Made by a program: the position numbers and the translations under genes. A DNA stretch of 64,000 nucleotides from Rhodoferax aquaticus (GTDB lineage: Bacteria > Pseudomonadota > Gammaproteobacteria > Burkholderiales > Burkholderiaceae_C), in contig NZ_CP036282.1 of the NCBI RefSeq assembly GCF_006974105.1, forward strand, positions 496,001 to 560,000, written 5' to 3'. Shown piece after piece: positions 1 to 8,279 of the stretch. The notes below the pieces were generated by a model. The model saw only the letters and a program-made list of their open reading frames with translations. It did no database searches and was not told where the DNA came from. Position 1 is the stretch's first letter; the number at the start of each line of letters is the position of its first letter.

Positions 1-1
1 G

Positions 2-616
2 CTCTACGACCCTGAGCCACCCGCCGATTCCGCCTACGTCAGGGTGCTGCACAGTGTCAAGGGCGCTGCCGCTATTGATGTTGTCGTCGATGGAAAAGCC
101 CGCGCAACCAAGTTGAACTTTGGCCAAGTCGGTGACTACATGGTGCTCAGTGCTGGCAAGCACACTATTGCTTTGCATCCAGCATCTAAAGACTCCGCGT
201 TGGTAACTTTTGGGTTAGACGTAGTGCGTGGCAAATCGTTGACGCTGAGCTTTCCTGCACATAAGACTGGCACGGTGCCGATAGTGTTTGAAGATAAATC
301 AAGCACGAACAAGTTGAAGGCCATGCTCACGGTATACCAGTTAGATGCCCAAACACCATCAGTCGATGTGATGACGGCCGATGGCAACACCAAAGTCTTT
401 AGTGCCTTGGGGTACGGAACTTCGATGGCGATACAGGTCAATCCGATCGCGGTTGAACTAGTTGCCGCTAAAGCTGGCGACAAGCAAGCAAAAACCAAGG
501 TTCCCTTAGAGATGGCCCAAGGAGGTGCGTACAGTGTTTTCTTGATGTCCGATGGCGCAGGCAAGATGACGTCTATCCATGTGCAAAACAAGACCGAGGT
601 TTACACCGGTAAGTAG
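2..616 (+). CDS. algF: AlgF/WssG-like polysaccharide O-acetylation protein (5' end outside window)
   Basis: The frame is open from base 2 with no start, so the N-terminus and signal peptide lie upstream. The first residues read LYDPEPPADSAYVRVLHS, the pattern that follows the signal peptide of AlgF proteins. AlgF is a periplasmic partner of the AlgI/AlgJ/AlgX acetylation machinery for alginate; WssG is the counterpart in acetylated cellulose clusters. The 204 visible residues are beta-rich with no enzyme motif. The gene ends 60 bases before the AlgX-like gene and is probably co-transcribed with it. Family call from recalled similarity only. Confidence 0.72.
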   Translation, partial: LYDPEPPADSAYVRVLHSVKGAAAIDVVVDGKARATKLNFGQVGDYMVLSAGKHTIALHPASKDSALVTFGLDVVRGKSLTLSFPAHKTGTVPIVFEDKSSTNKLKAMLTVYQLDAQTPSVDVMTADGNTKVFSALGYGTSMAIQVNPIAVELVAAKAGDKQAKTKVPLEMAQGGAYSVFLMSDGAGKMTSIHVQNKTEVYTGK

Positions 617-676
617 TCCATCACACTAGACCACTAAAATTGATCTAAACCTTCTTTACGCCCTCTCAAGGACACT

Positions 677-1678
677 ATGAAAACAAGTCGCTTTAAGCAT
701 TTTTTGCGCTCCACGGTGCTCGGTTTCGCCGTTGGAGTGATGTCAGCGCACGCCGCAGACAGCGTGCCCGTTTTGTTTGGCAAGGACGAATGGTTGTTCA
801 CTCCCTATGAGTTTGCAACGCCTGCTGATGCCCAAGATACCTCCGCTACGCTTCAGTTGCTGCAAAGTGCCAACAAGCTGTTTGAGCGTAAGGGCGTAGC
901 ACTGGCACTGGTCATCGTGCCTTCAAAAATACGCATCCACGCGGATAAGTTGCCTGTAGACAAACCACTTGATGCGTACACCAATGAAAAATATGACAAC
1001 GCGGTCAAAGCGTTGCGTAGCGGCGGTGTCAACGTGGTGAATTTGAACGAGGCTTTTCTCAAGAGTCCACATCGCACCAGTGATACGCCATTATTTTTGC
1101 GCCTGGATACACACTGGTCGCCTTCTGGCGCCATGTTAGCTGCAGAAACGGTTAGATCGTTGATTGACGCCACTCCAGCACTCAAAGCAGCATTAGCTGC
1201 TACAAAAGAAGAGCAATATGCTTTGGCGTGGAATGCAAGAAAGATCAATACCCGAGCTCGAGACTTGGTCCGCTATTTGCCAGAAGGTTCTGCGAATTAC
1301 GCCCCTGAGCAAGTGTTGCCATTCAAGGTTAGCCGTGTCCAAGCGTCACAGGCGGATCTACTAAACGGTGGGGAGAACGTAGGAATTACCGTCATTGGCA
1401 GCAGCTACACCAACAAAGCGACGGGTTATCCTGATGGTTTGCGCTTCACGCTCCAAAGAGACTTATTGGACATTTCTTTGCCAGTGGATCAAGGGCCTTG
1501 GTTCGGCATGGAGTCATATCTCAAAGATGAGGCGTTTAAGACAAGGCAGCCAAAGCTGATCATTTGGGAAATCCCAGAGCGTGAATTACGCTCCCCTCCA
1601 AACAACAAATTCCGTGACCCTCGTTACATCATGGATAACGCTGCATGGTTGCAGAAGATCACTGACTTGCTCAAGTAA
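677..1678 (+). CDS. AlgX/AlgJ-like SGNH-type polysaccharide O-acetyltransferase (WssF-like)
   Basis: 333 residues with a cleavable signal peptide (positively charged start, hydrophobic core, cut near AHA-AD), so periplasmic. It carries the DxHW catalytic motif of AlgJ/AlgX proteins (DTHWSPSG, Asp144 and His146) and a GSSYT nucleophile serine motif near residue 242. The C-terminal IIWEIPERE block is shared with the AlgJ gene downstream. In the family the enzyme moves acetyl groups, delivered across the membrane by AlgI, onto the polymer. An AGGA-type ribosome binding site precedes the ATG. The gene converges on algJ/algI, with a shared terminator between. Confidence 0.8.
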   Translation: MKTSRFKHFLRSTVLGFAVGVMSAHAADSVPVLFGKDEWLFTPYEFATPADAQDTSATLQLLQSANKLFERKGVALALVIVPSKIRIHADKLPVDKPLDAYTNEKYDNAVKALRSGGVNVVNLNEAFLKSPHRTSDTPLFLRLDTHWSPSGAMLAAETVRSLIDATPALKAALAATKEEQYALAWNARKINTRARDLVRYLPEGSANYAPEQVLPFKVSRVQASQADLLNGGENVGITVIGSSYTNKATGYPDGLRFTLQRDLLDISLPVDQGPWFGMESYLKDEAFKTRQPKLIIWEIPERELRSPPNNKFRDPRYIMDNAAWLQKITDLLK

Positions 1679-1722
1679 TTCCGCTGCCCATCGGGTGTTG
1701 CTCAGCAAATAACACCCAACTC

Positions 1723-1752
1723 AAAAGCCAGCGCTGTTTCGCGCTGGCTTTT
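1723..1752. terminator. Bidirectional terminator between convergent acetylation genes
   Basis: A 12-bp perfect stem (AAAAGCCAGCGC, loop TGTTTC, and its complement) starts with A's and ends with T's, so it works on both strands: for the algF/algX-like pair reading right and for the bcs-alg operon reading left. A weaker 7-bp hairpin (GGGTGTT/AACACCC, 1693-1717) sits just before it. Confidence 0.9.
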
Positions 1753-2898
1753 TCATTTCTGCGTGAGTCCGACGTCTTGCACCCATGTATTTTCTTTTTC
1801 AAGTTTGCTGTACAAAAAGCGTTCGGGTACTTCCCACACGATGAGCTTGGGCTTGTTTTGTTTAAAGGAATCATCCCCAAAGTAGGTGGTGGCCGCTTGT
1901 AGGAAACCACCACCTTCCTTGGCTGCATTCAAGACTTTAAGAGACAGGGCTTCTTGTAAGTACCCAGCAAAGTTGCCTCGCATCGAATAGGACGTCCCAA
2001 TGAGCACAATGGGTACGCTGGCCTCACCAAACAAGCCTCCGCTTGCGTCTTTGCTACTTTGTCGGGTTGCGACAGGTACTTCAAAATCTGAGCGTGGCCG
2101 CAAGGCTGCAGGAACGGTGTCAAGGCTCATCAGGCGAATAATGTCACCGGGACGCTCCGTGCGGGGACCGGTTTCTAGGGTTTGAAAGGTGGTTATCTCG
2201 GCATCAATAGCGAGCTTTTTGACCTCGTTGGCAATGGCCTTGGCGGCAATACTGCCCCCCTCTTGGTTCCAGTGTGTATCCGTGCGGTAATAGACTTCGT
2301 TCTGTGCTGCGCCTTGGCTTAAAGCAGTTAGTAGGTCAACGGTAGGCACGCCTTTTTTGCGCAGGAGATCAAGCGATTGGCTATAGCGGCTCGCATTGAA
2401 ATCTGGATAGGATGCATAGCCTAAATGTTGGGCGTAGATGCGTGCTTTGTCCGGCACCAGCGCGATGACCAGAGGAATTCCTTGGGCCTTGAGCTGTTGA
2501 GCTGCTGAGGCAAGCATGTCTACACGTGCATTAAGGTGCGCTTGTGCATCCTTCTCAAACCGAAGTTCCTCGGTTAGGAAAAGCCAATTGTCCTCGCCAA
2601 TTCTTACTTGGTCACCACCACCACCGGTGATCATGTAGCGACCGGCGTTGGCGTAGGCGATCAAGGTCGGCCTGAGCGGCATCTGGTGGTCGATTTTTTT
2701 TTCTAGGGTGCCTGTGAGCCGACCTTCTCGAAAATCAAGCACGGTGTTGGGCAGCTTGTCCCATTCCACCTTGACAACGCTTTGGGCTACTTGCCATGCA
2801 CCTGCAAGCATGGCAATACTGAAGCAGCCGGCTGCGAAATGGTGGTGTTGGAAGACGAGGCCAGCTTTAGGCAATGCTTCAGTGCTAGGGTTGGACAT
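1753..2898 (-). CDS. algJ: AlgJ/WssI-like polysaccharide O-acetyltransferase
   Basis: 381 residues. An N-terminal hydrophobic segment (about 20-40) anchors a periplasmic SGNH-like domain. Visible motifs are WLFLTEELRF (entry to the domain), TDTHWNQEGG (catalytic Asp-x-His near residue 205), GTSYS (nucleophile region) and the closing IVWEVPERF. Family role: transfer of acetyl groups to the exopolysaccharide with AlgI. It lies 3 bases after algI in the same leftward operon. It is clearly related to the protein at 677-1678, so this locus carries two AlgJ/AlgX-family enzymes, as wss clusters do. Confidence 0.82.
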   Translation of the reverse strand: MSNPSTEALPKAGLVFQHHHFAAGCFSIAMLAGAWQVAQSVVKVEWDKLPNTVLDFREGRLTGTLEKKIDHQMPLRPTLIAYANAGRYMITGGGGDQVRIGEDNWLFLTEELRFEKDAQAHLNARVDMLASAAQQLKAQGIPLVIALVPDKARIYAQHLGYASYPDFNASRYSQSLDLLRKKGVPTVDLLTALSQGAAQNEVYYRTDTHWNQEGGSIAAKAIANEVKKLAIDAEITTFQTLETGPRTERPGDIIRLMSLDTVPAALRPRSDFEVPVATRQSSKDASGGLFGEASVPIVLIGTSYSMRGNFAGYLQEALSLKVLNAAKEGGGFLQAATTYFGDDSFKQNKPKLIVWEVPERFLYSKLEKENTWVQDVGLTQK

Positions 2899-2901
2899 AC
2901 G

Positions 2902-4287
2902 TTAGAACTGGAAGTAAAGAAAGGGAGTGAACGACTGCGAAGACAGCGTGGCAACCGCCCATACAAACAAAGGGACGAGAAGGTAGCGACCGTATGCCCC
3001 CTTGTTTTTACGTAGCCATGGCATTGCATAGACTAGTGCAATCCCGACGACCAAGACGCCGACCCTGTCTGCGCTCACCTGCCAACTGACTTCAGGGCTA
3101 AAGCCCAAACCATGCATGCCCAACATGCCGGCAAACATGTTTCCAGCGCTTGCGAGGTTTACCGCTCTAAACATCACCCAACCTATCATGACTAACAGCA
3201 TGGTCTTGATTACGCCAAGCCAGGCAGGCAGTAGTGGCCTTTTAAAGCGCTCTAGCCAATAGCGTTCCAGTGCTAGGATGCCGCCGTGCCATGCCCCCCA
3301 TAGAACAAAGGTCCAATTAGCACCGTGCCAAAGACCACCTAGCAACATCGTTAGGAACAGGTTGATATACGTACGTACTACGCCTTTCCGATTGCCCCCT
3401 AAAGACACATACAGGTACTCCCTGAGCCAGTTGGATAGAGACATGTGCCATCGCTTCCAGAATTCCGTAATGGAGCGAGAGGTATAGGGGTCGTTAAAGT
3501 TCTCCGGGAAGACGAAACCAATCATTAGCGCTAAGCCGATGGCCATGTCGGTGTAGCCACTAAAGTCAAAAAAGAGCTGGATGGTGTACGCCACAGCTCC
3601 CAGCCAAGCATCGGCCATGGTGGGAATAGGGGCCGCGAAGGCCGCATCTGCAAGAGGTGCCACCGTGTCTGCGATCAATACTTTTTTGCAGAAGCCGACC
3701 ATGAAAATGACACAGCCCTGGGAAAATTTTTCCAAAGTGTGGGTTCGGCTGCGGAACTGTTCTGCAAGCAAGTGGTATCGCAATACAGGACCTGCCACCA
3801 AGTGCGGGAAAAGTGCAATAAAAGCTGCAAAGTCGACCAGATTACGGGCGGGGGGCGCCTCTCTTCGATAGATGTCGACCAAGTAACTGATGGCGTGAAA
3901 AATGTAAAAAGAAAGCCCGATGGGCAAGAGCACATGGGTGAACTCAATGCGCGTGAACCCCAGCGCAAGAAGTGCGGTATTGAGGCTGTCGATGCCAAAA
4001 TTAGCGTACTTGAAGTACGCCAAAGCACAAAGGTTAAGCGCAACGCCAGCGAAAAGTACCCGATACCGTTTCGCCGCGTCTTGTGTGTAGTCCATCACCA
4101 AGGCAATGGCATACGTCAGCACCGTTACTCCCACCAAGAGGCTTAAGAAGTCGGGGCGCCACCACGCATAGAAAACGTAACTGAATAGAAGAATAAGCGC
4201 CGATCGTCCCCGCATTGGCATGCAGTAATAGGTTGCCAAAAACAGCGGAAGAAACGCAAATAGGAAAATGTTAGAGCTAAAAACCAT
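2902..4287 (-). CDS. algI: MBOAT-family O-acyltransferase AlgI/WssH
   Basis: 461 residues with about ten membrane segments. The start MVFSSNIFLFAFLPLFL is typical of AlgI. The MBOAT signature region is visible (SITEFWKRWHMSLSNWLR) and the catalytic histidine lies in GGLWHGANWTFVLWG. Family role: moves acetyl groups from the cytoplasm to the periplasmic acetyltransferases. Placed between the second BcsQ-like ATPase and algJ, it makes acetylation of the bcs product the likely function. The ATG at 4287 begins the conserved MVFSS motif. Confidence 0.9.
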   Translation of the reverse strand: MVFSSNIFLFAFLPLFLATYYCMPMRGRSALILLFSYVFYAWWRPDFLSLLVGVTVLTYAIALVMDYTQDAAKRYRVLFAGVALNLCALAYFKYANFGIDSLNTALLALGFTRIEFTHVLLPIGLSFYIFHAISYLVDIYRREAPPARNLVDFAAFIALFPHLVAGPVLRYHLLAEQFRSRTHTLEKFSQGCVIFMVGFCKKVLIADTVAPLADAAFAAPIPTMADAWLGAVAYTIQLFFDFSGYTDMAIGLALMIGFVFPENFNDPYTSRSITEFWKRWHMSLSNWLREYLYVSLGGNRKGVVRTYINLFLTMLLGGLWHGANWTFVLWGAWHGGILALERYWLERFKRPLLPAWLGVIKTMLLVMIGWVMFRAVNLASAGNMFAGMLGMHGLGFSPEVSWQVSADRVGVLVVGIALVYAMPWLRKNKGAYGRYLLVPLFVWAVATLSSQSFTPFLYFQF

Positions 4288-4351
4288 TGTCTTGCCTCAC
4301 TCTGTGAGAAGTTGGTGCGTACGTCTTTAAACTCAAATCAAGTTTGAAGCA

Positions 4352-5101
4352 CTAAGGGGTCATGCTCGCCAAAAGCCAATCTGCAACACTCTGAATGTCT
4401 AGGCTCGCCTTACAGTGTGGCTCGAACTGAAGGACAGGACGCTCGAATGCCAAGGCCTGGGATACACGCGGATCCTTATGCACTGCCACTGGCACGATGA
4501 GGCTTCCGTATTCGGTGTACAGCGCATTGCGCACTTGGTGTCCGAGTTGGCTTTGGCCGGGCATTTGATTGATGAGCAAATGCATGCCGCAAAAATCTTC
4601 ACGGCCCTGGGTAAATTCTTCGACCAAAGTGATGATCTTAGGGATCGTCACATAAGAGGCGGCGTCAGCCAAGATGACCACCAGTGCGCGCTGCGCGGCT
4701 GTGAGTGCTTGCTTGAGAAAAACACTAGGACCAGGTGGTGTGTCCAAAATGACATAGTCGAAGACGTCTTCGCCGATAGATTGGATGCCATTCGCGATCC
4801 AATCGGGGTCCAATTTGATCGCGCTTTCAAATTCGGCGAGTTCAGTTTCAGTGACTCGGCCAAACGGAATAAAACGGACACCAAACGGGCTGTCAAAAAT
4901 GGAATCTGGCCCTACGCCCTCGCGCACCAAGCCCGCTATTTCATCCGGGTCCATACCTAGATGCAAACGTTGGGCGTTCTGGGGATCTAGGTCAATGAGC
5001 AATACCCGCTTCTTCCGCTCAACCAAGGCAACAGCGAGATTGGCCGCTAGAGTGGTCTTGCCGACGCCACCCTTTCCAGAAATTAAGGCGATAACTTGCA
5101 T
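4352..5101 (-). CDS. BcsQ/WssJ-like ParA/MinD-family ATPase (second copy)
   Basis: About 249 residues from the ATG at 5101; a longer TTG start at 5149 is open but would add 16 residues before the P-loop strand and is less likely. The deviant Walker A (SGKGGVGKTT), the ILDTPPGPS switch and the LLIDLDPQ motif place it in the BcsQ/YhjQ MinD-like family. Family members help position or activate cellulose synthase. wss clusters also have two such ATPases (WssA and WssJ). It is clearly paralogous to the protein at 10433-11197 (shared DTPPGPS and LADAASY motifs). Confidence 0.82.
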   Translation of the reverse strand: MQVIALISGKGGVGKTTLAANLAVALVERKKRVLLIDLDPQNAQRLHLGMDPDEIAGLVREGVGPDSIFDSPFGVRFIPFGRVTETELAEFESAIKLDPDWIANGIQSIGEDVFDYVILDTPPGPSVFLKQALTAAQRALVVILADAASYVTIPKIITLVEEFTQGREDFCGMHLLINQMPGQSQLGHQVRNALYTEYGSLIVPVAVHKDPRVSQALAFERPVLQFEPHCKASLDIQSVADWLLASMTP

Positions 5102-5169
5102 AGAGAGTTGTTGAGTGCTTGGGAACCGTGGGAGATGCTGTATTGACAAAAAAGTGGACGTTCTCTGCG

Positions 5170-5844
5170 CTACCGCTTCTGGGTAGGGGTGACTGCACTT
5201 GCCGGTTGGGACAGCATCGCGGGATTGACAGGCGCAGGGATGGGGGCTGTGTTAGGGCTTAAGGGTGACAGTACTGGCCCAATGCCGAGTGACGGGGGTT
5301 GCGGTTCAGAAATACTTCTACTGATTGGCAAGGAAACCGAGCGAGCATCCAGCGTGGTGCGCCCTCGGACGATTTCACGTTTCATCACTTTTTCTTTCGC
5401 CACTTCGACTGACACGGTTGGGGGCGGACTTGGCAGCTTAGCCACTTTGACTGGCGCAGAGGGCGATTTCGGCGGCGGTGCAGCCCGGGGTGATTCTTCC
5501 TGCTTCTTGACAATCAGATCCGGCGTAGGTTTTTCTTTTGGTCTCAGCGACTTGGGCTTGGGCGTCTCTGGTGGCTTTTTCGTTTCGGTGACAGGCGGAC
5601 GTTGCATAGGAATAGCCACAGCCGTTGGCGCAGGCATTGGATTGTCGATCTCGGCTAGTCTGGCTTTGGCCTCTGCATGCTTGGGGTCAGCGCGTAGTAT
5701 CTTTCTCCACAAGTCTGCGGCAAGGTCATCACGGCCTTTTTCATGCCATTGGCGTGCTTGGTCGGCCAACTGGCTGGACATTAAGTCCTCCGCGTGCAAA
5801 CTTGTCAGAAAGAAGGCGAGGATGGAGAGAACGAAAAAACGCAT
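5170..5844 (-). CDS. Exported TPR-containing Pro-rich protein of the bcs operon
   Basis: 224 residues from the ATG at 5844 (a TTG two codons upstream is also possible). A clear signal peptide (MRFFVLSILAFFLTSLHA) is followed by a TPR-like helix pair at about residues 28-65 (WRKILRADPKHAEAKARL). The rest, about 65-224, is low complexity, rich in Pro, Lys and Ala. It sits where bcsC (TPR plus outer-membrane barrel) is often found, but has one TPR and no barrel. It may be a reduced periplasmic BcsC-like scaffold. No exact family recognised. Confidence 0.6.
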   Translation of the reverse strand: MRFFVLSILAFFLTSLHAEDLMSSQLADQARQWHEKGRDDLAADLWRKILRADPKHAEAKARLAEIDNPMPAPTAVAIPMQRPPVTETKKPPETPKPKSLRPKEKPTPDLIVKKQEESPRAAPPPKSPSAPVKVAKLPSPPPTVSVEVAKEKVMKREIVRGRTTLDARSVSLPISRSISEPQPPSLGIGPVLSPLSPNTAPIPAPVNPAMLSQPASAVTPTQKR

Positions 5845-5862
5845 GGACAAAAGGCTGCAGAG

Positions 5863-8271
5863 TTAGCTTAATTTACGCTGGCGTTTGCCGCGCACCCTGC
5901 GGACCATACGGTAGACCAGAGTAGCCAGCAGCACTGCAACAAAGAGCGCCAAAAGCCCCATCAGAATAGGTTGGTCCGCAAAGAACCACCGGATCTTGCT
6001 AGTCACGGCAAGAGACCCTAGGTAGTAGGTTTCACTCACGCGTGCGTGGTTAACAGATTTGTCATCGACTACGACAAAGTCTCCTTGAACCATTGGAATG
6101 CGTTCTGGGTCCACCAATGCTTCTGAGACCTTACGCAAATCCCCGGCCTTGTCAGCATACAGAAACACGGCACTTCGCGTTGCTTGGAGGGGGGATTGAA
6201 AGCCCATCATGGCCGCTAGGCTGCCAGCGATCGAAAAGTTTACGCTGCCGGGTGGCACGGGGAGCGCATTGACGTCTTCTTGCTCCCATCGATAACTAGG
6301 CCACCAAGATTCCTGTCGTTCTCGGACACGGCGTTCCCCATCTTGTTGGACCATAGGCAAATGATCCGCCCACTTGCTCATCAGGGTTTGACTGCGTCCA
6401 GAACCGATGATGATCAGGTCTTTGGACGCAACTCTGTCTACCTCTGCCGCAGAAATCACCGAGTGGCGTAGCACGGGATAAGCTGTTGATTCGCCCATGC
6501 GCCCCATCACTGCGAGGTAGACACCCATTTCATCCGCATTAGGGTTGTCAGGGAGGACGACCGCGGTCTCTGAGAGGTCGGCAAACCGCGTGAATGGGAA
6601 CCCAAGACTTGCAAAGTAAGCCAAGTTGGGCAAAGCAACATAGTGTGGATACCCGCTGAAATCTAATGTGGACTCTGCGTCGATGGAGGCTTGCAGGTTG
6701 TCGGGCGGCAAGCTCATGCATTCGCCTTCTTTGATCACGTCAAAGAAGTAGCCCAGTTGCAATTGGTTGCGACCACCTACGGCGTAGGGTGGCAGCGCCA
6801 GTCGTTCCTCGCGTAGAGCCGTGGCACCATTGCTTACCTGAGTGGGGCGCTGCGTCAACTCTGTTTTGGTATCCAATGGGTAGTTGGCGTTCAGCGCGAT
6901 CGTTTCAATAAAGTTGGCGTTCAGGCTGACGTTGAGGCTGGAGTTTTTGTGAAACGGAAGCCGGGTTGCGCGGTACTTCAGTTTCATGGGCGCGCCAGGA
7001 CTGCGCCAGGTGAACAGGTCGGGTGTGACACGGTAGTTGATTCGCACCACAGAGGGGAAATATCCTTGCACGTGCAATTCATCTGGGCGCACCAGTTCGC
7101 CAAACTTGACTGGGCGGTCTGTCGGGAGCCACGCCGGTGCATCGTAGGGTTTGCGGGGTGCGGGCTCTACCTCTTTGGTCACGGTGACCGATTGGCCCGT
7201 GAGGGTCGGCGCGTACAAGGCTAGCGTGTTGGCTGCGCGCAGCAAGTCTTGCTCAGTTGCGCCTGAAATCACCAAAAGTTTGGCGTGGACATTGGTGGGA
7301 TGCGGCTGAATTGCAATATTGGAAACTCCAGCCCCTTTGATGCCCTCGATGGTGTCAGCACCACGCAGAAAGACCACGGCATTGCCATTAGGCAATGTGT
7401 TTAACGTGGTGGGAAATTGCGCGCCTCGCGTTCCAGCTTGCATTCCAAACCAAGACGCCACCACCCCTGCCGCTTTTAAAGTACCAAACGAAGGAGACCC
7501 CGAAAACACAAAAGGAAGCTTGAGTGCTGCATTTTCCCGTTTGTCCAAAAATGGCAAAGGTAGGGTTTTGAGGTCGTTAGAAACGGACAACGGAGCCAAG
7601 GTCAGTTCCAGGCGCCCTAGGTCACTCAAGGTCAACCAAAGAGAAGAGTGAAACGGGTCTTCGCATTGACGCGTGTAGTGACCAATTAACTTAAAGCCTA
7701 GGCTATTGAGGTCGCCAAAAAGACGCGGATCGAGGTTGATCTCGCGGGAGTTTCCCACTCCCTTGTCCTTCGGCAAGCCTTCTACCGCTACAACGCGCTC
7801 ATTCAATGAAATCTGCAAATGGCTCAGTTCGGGGATCAAGGCAGGCGAATAATCGTAGGCCATCCGCAGCTTCGCACTGACCACCACTTCATCAGCACGC
7901 ACAGGAAATTGCAGAGACTGGTATCCATCTACCCCACGCAACTTTATGGAAGACCAAGCGCCCATTTGCTTGAAAGTGAGCGAGACCACGCGTTGCTTAG
8001 GGCCAGACTTCGCACTGTCGATGACTTCTTCAATGGGTTCCGCCACTTTGGTGGCTTTGCCAGACTTGCTCTTTTTCTCATTTTTGGGCGTAGTCTTTTC
8101 ACTGGCCGCGTCAGCTGCTCCCACTTGAGTGTCTGGCTTGTCGCCCGGGGACTTGGATGCCGCAGGCAACGCAAAAACGAGAGTGGCAATGCTGAAAAGC
8201 ACGGCCCCTAGTCCCGCGGCGATCTTGTACTTAGGAATAGACCCCGGATAGCTGAACAGTTTGGATGTCAT
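5863..8271 (-). CDS. bcsB: Cellulose synthase periplasmic subunit BcsB
   Basis: About 802 residues from the ATG at 8271, 8 bases after the bcsA-like stop; the 22 extra upstream codons overlap that gene and look spurious. A signal-anchor is followed by a charged linker, then the two carbohydrate-binding and ferredoxin-like repeats typical of BcsB, with recognisable blocks LRGVDGYQSLQFPVR, SLWLTLSDLGRLELTL and GSVNFSIAGSLAAM. A single C-terminal membrane helix (IRWFFADQPILMGLLALF) is where BcsB contacts BcsA. BcsB guides the glucan through the periplasm and is essential for BcsA activity in known systems. Length is normal and no lesion is seen. Confidence 0.9.
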   Translation of the reverse strand: MTSKLFSYPGSIPKYKIAAGLGAVLFSIATLVFALPAASKSPGDKPDTQVGAADAASEKTTPKNEKKSKSGKATKVAEPIEEVIDSAKSGPKQRVVSLTFKQMGAWSSIKLRGVDGYQSLQFPVRADEVVVSAKLRMAYDYSPALIPELSHLQISLNERVVAVEGLPKDKGVGNSREINLDPRLFGDLNSLGFKLIGHYTRQCEDPFHSSLWLTLSDLGRLELTLAPLSVSNDLKTLPLPFLDKRENAALKLPFVFSGSPSFGTLKAAGVVASWFGMQAGTRGAQFPTTLNTLPNGNAVVFLRGADTIEGIKGAGVSNIAIQPHPTNVHAKLLVISGATEQDLLRAANTLALYAPTLTGQSVTVTKEVEPAPRKPYDAPAWLPTDRPVKFGELVRPDELHVQGYFPSVVRINYRVTPDLFTWRSPGAPMKLKYRATRLPFHKNSSLNVSLNANFIETIALNANYPLDTKTELTQRPTQVSNGATALREERLALPPYAVGGRNQLQLGYFFDVIKEGECMSLPPDNLQASIDAESTLDFSGYPHYVALPNLAYFASLGFPFTRFADLSETAVVLPDNPNADEMGVYLAVMGRMGESTAYPVLRHSVISAAEVDRVASKDLIIIGSGRSQTLMSKWADHLPMVQQDGERRVRERQESWWPSYRWEQEDVNALPVPPGSVNFSIAGSLAAMMGFQSPLQATRSAVFLYADKAGDLRKVSEALVDPERIPMVQGDFVVVDDKSVNHARVSETYYLGSLAVTSKIRWFFADQPILMGLLALFVAVLLATLVYRMVRRVRGKRQRKLS

Positions 8272-8279
8272 ATGGAAGC

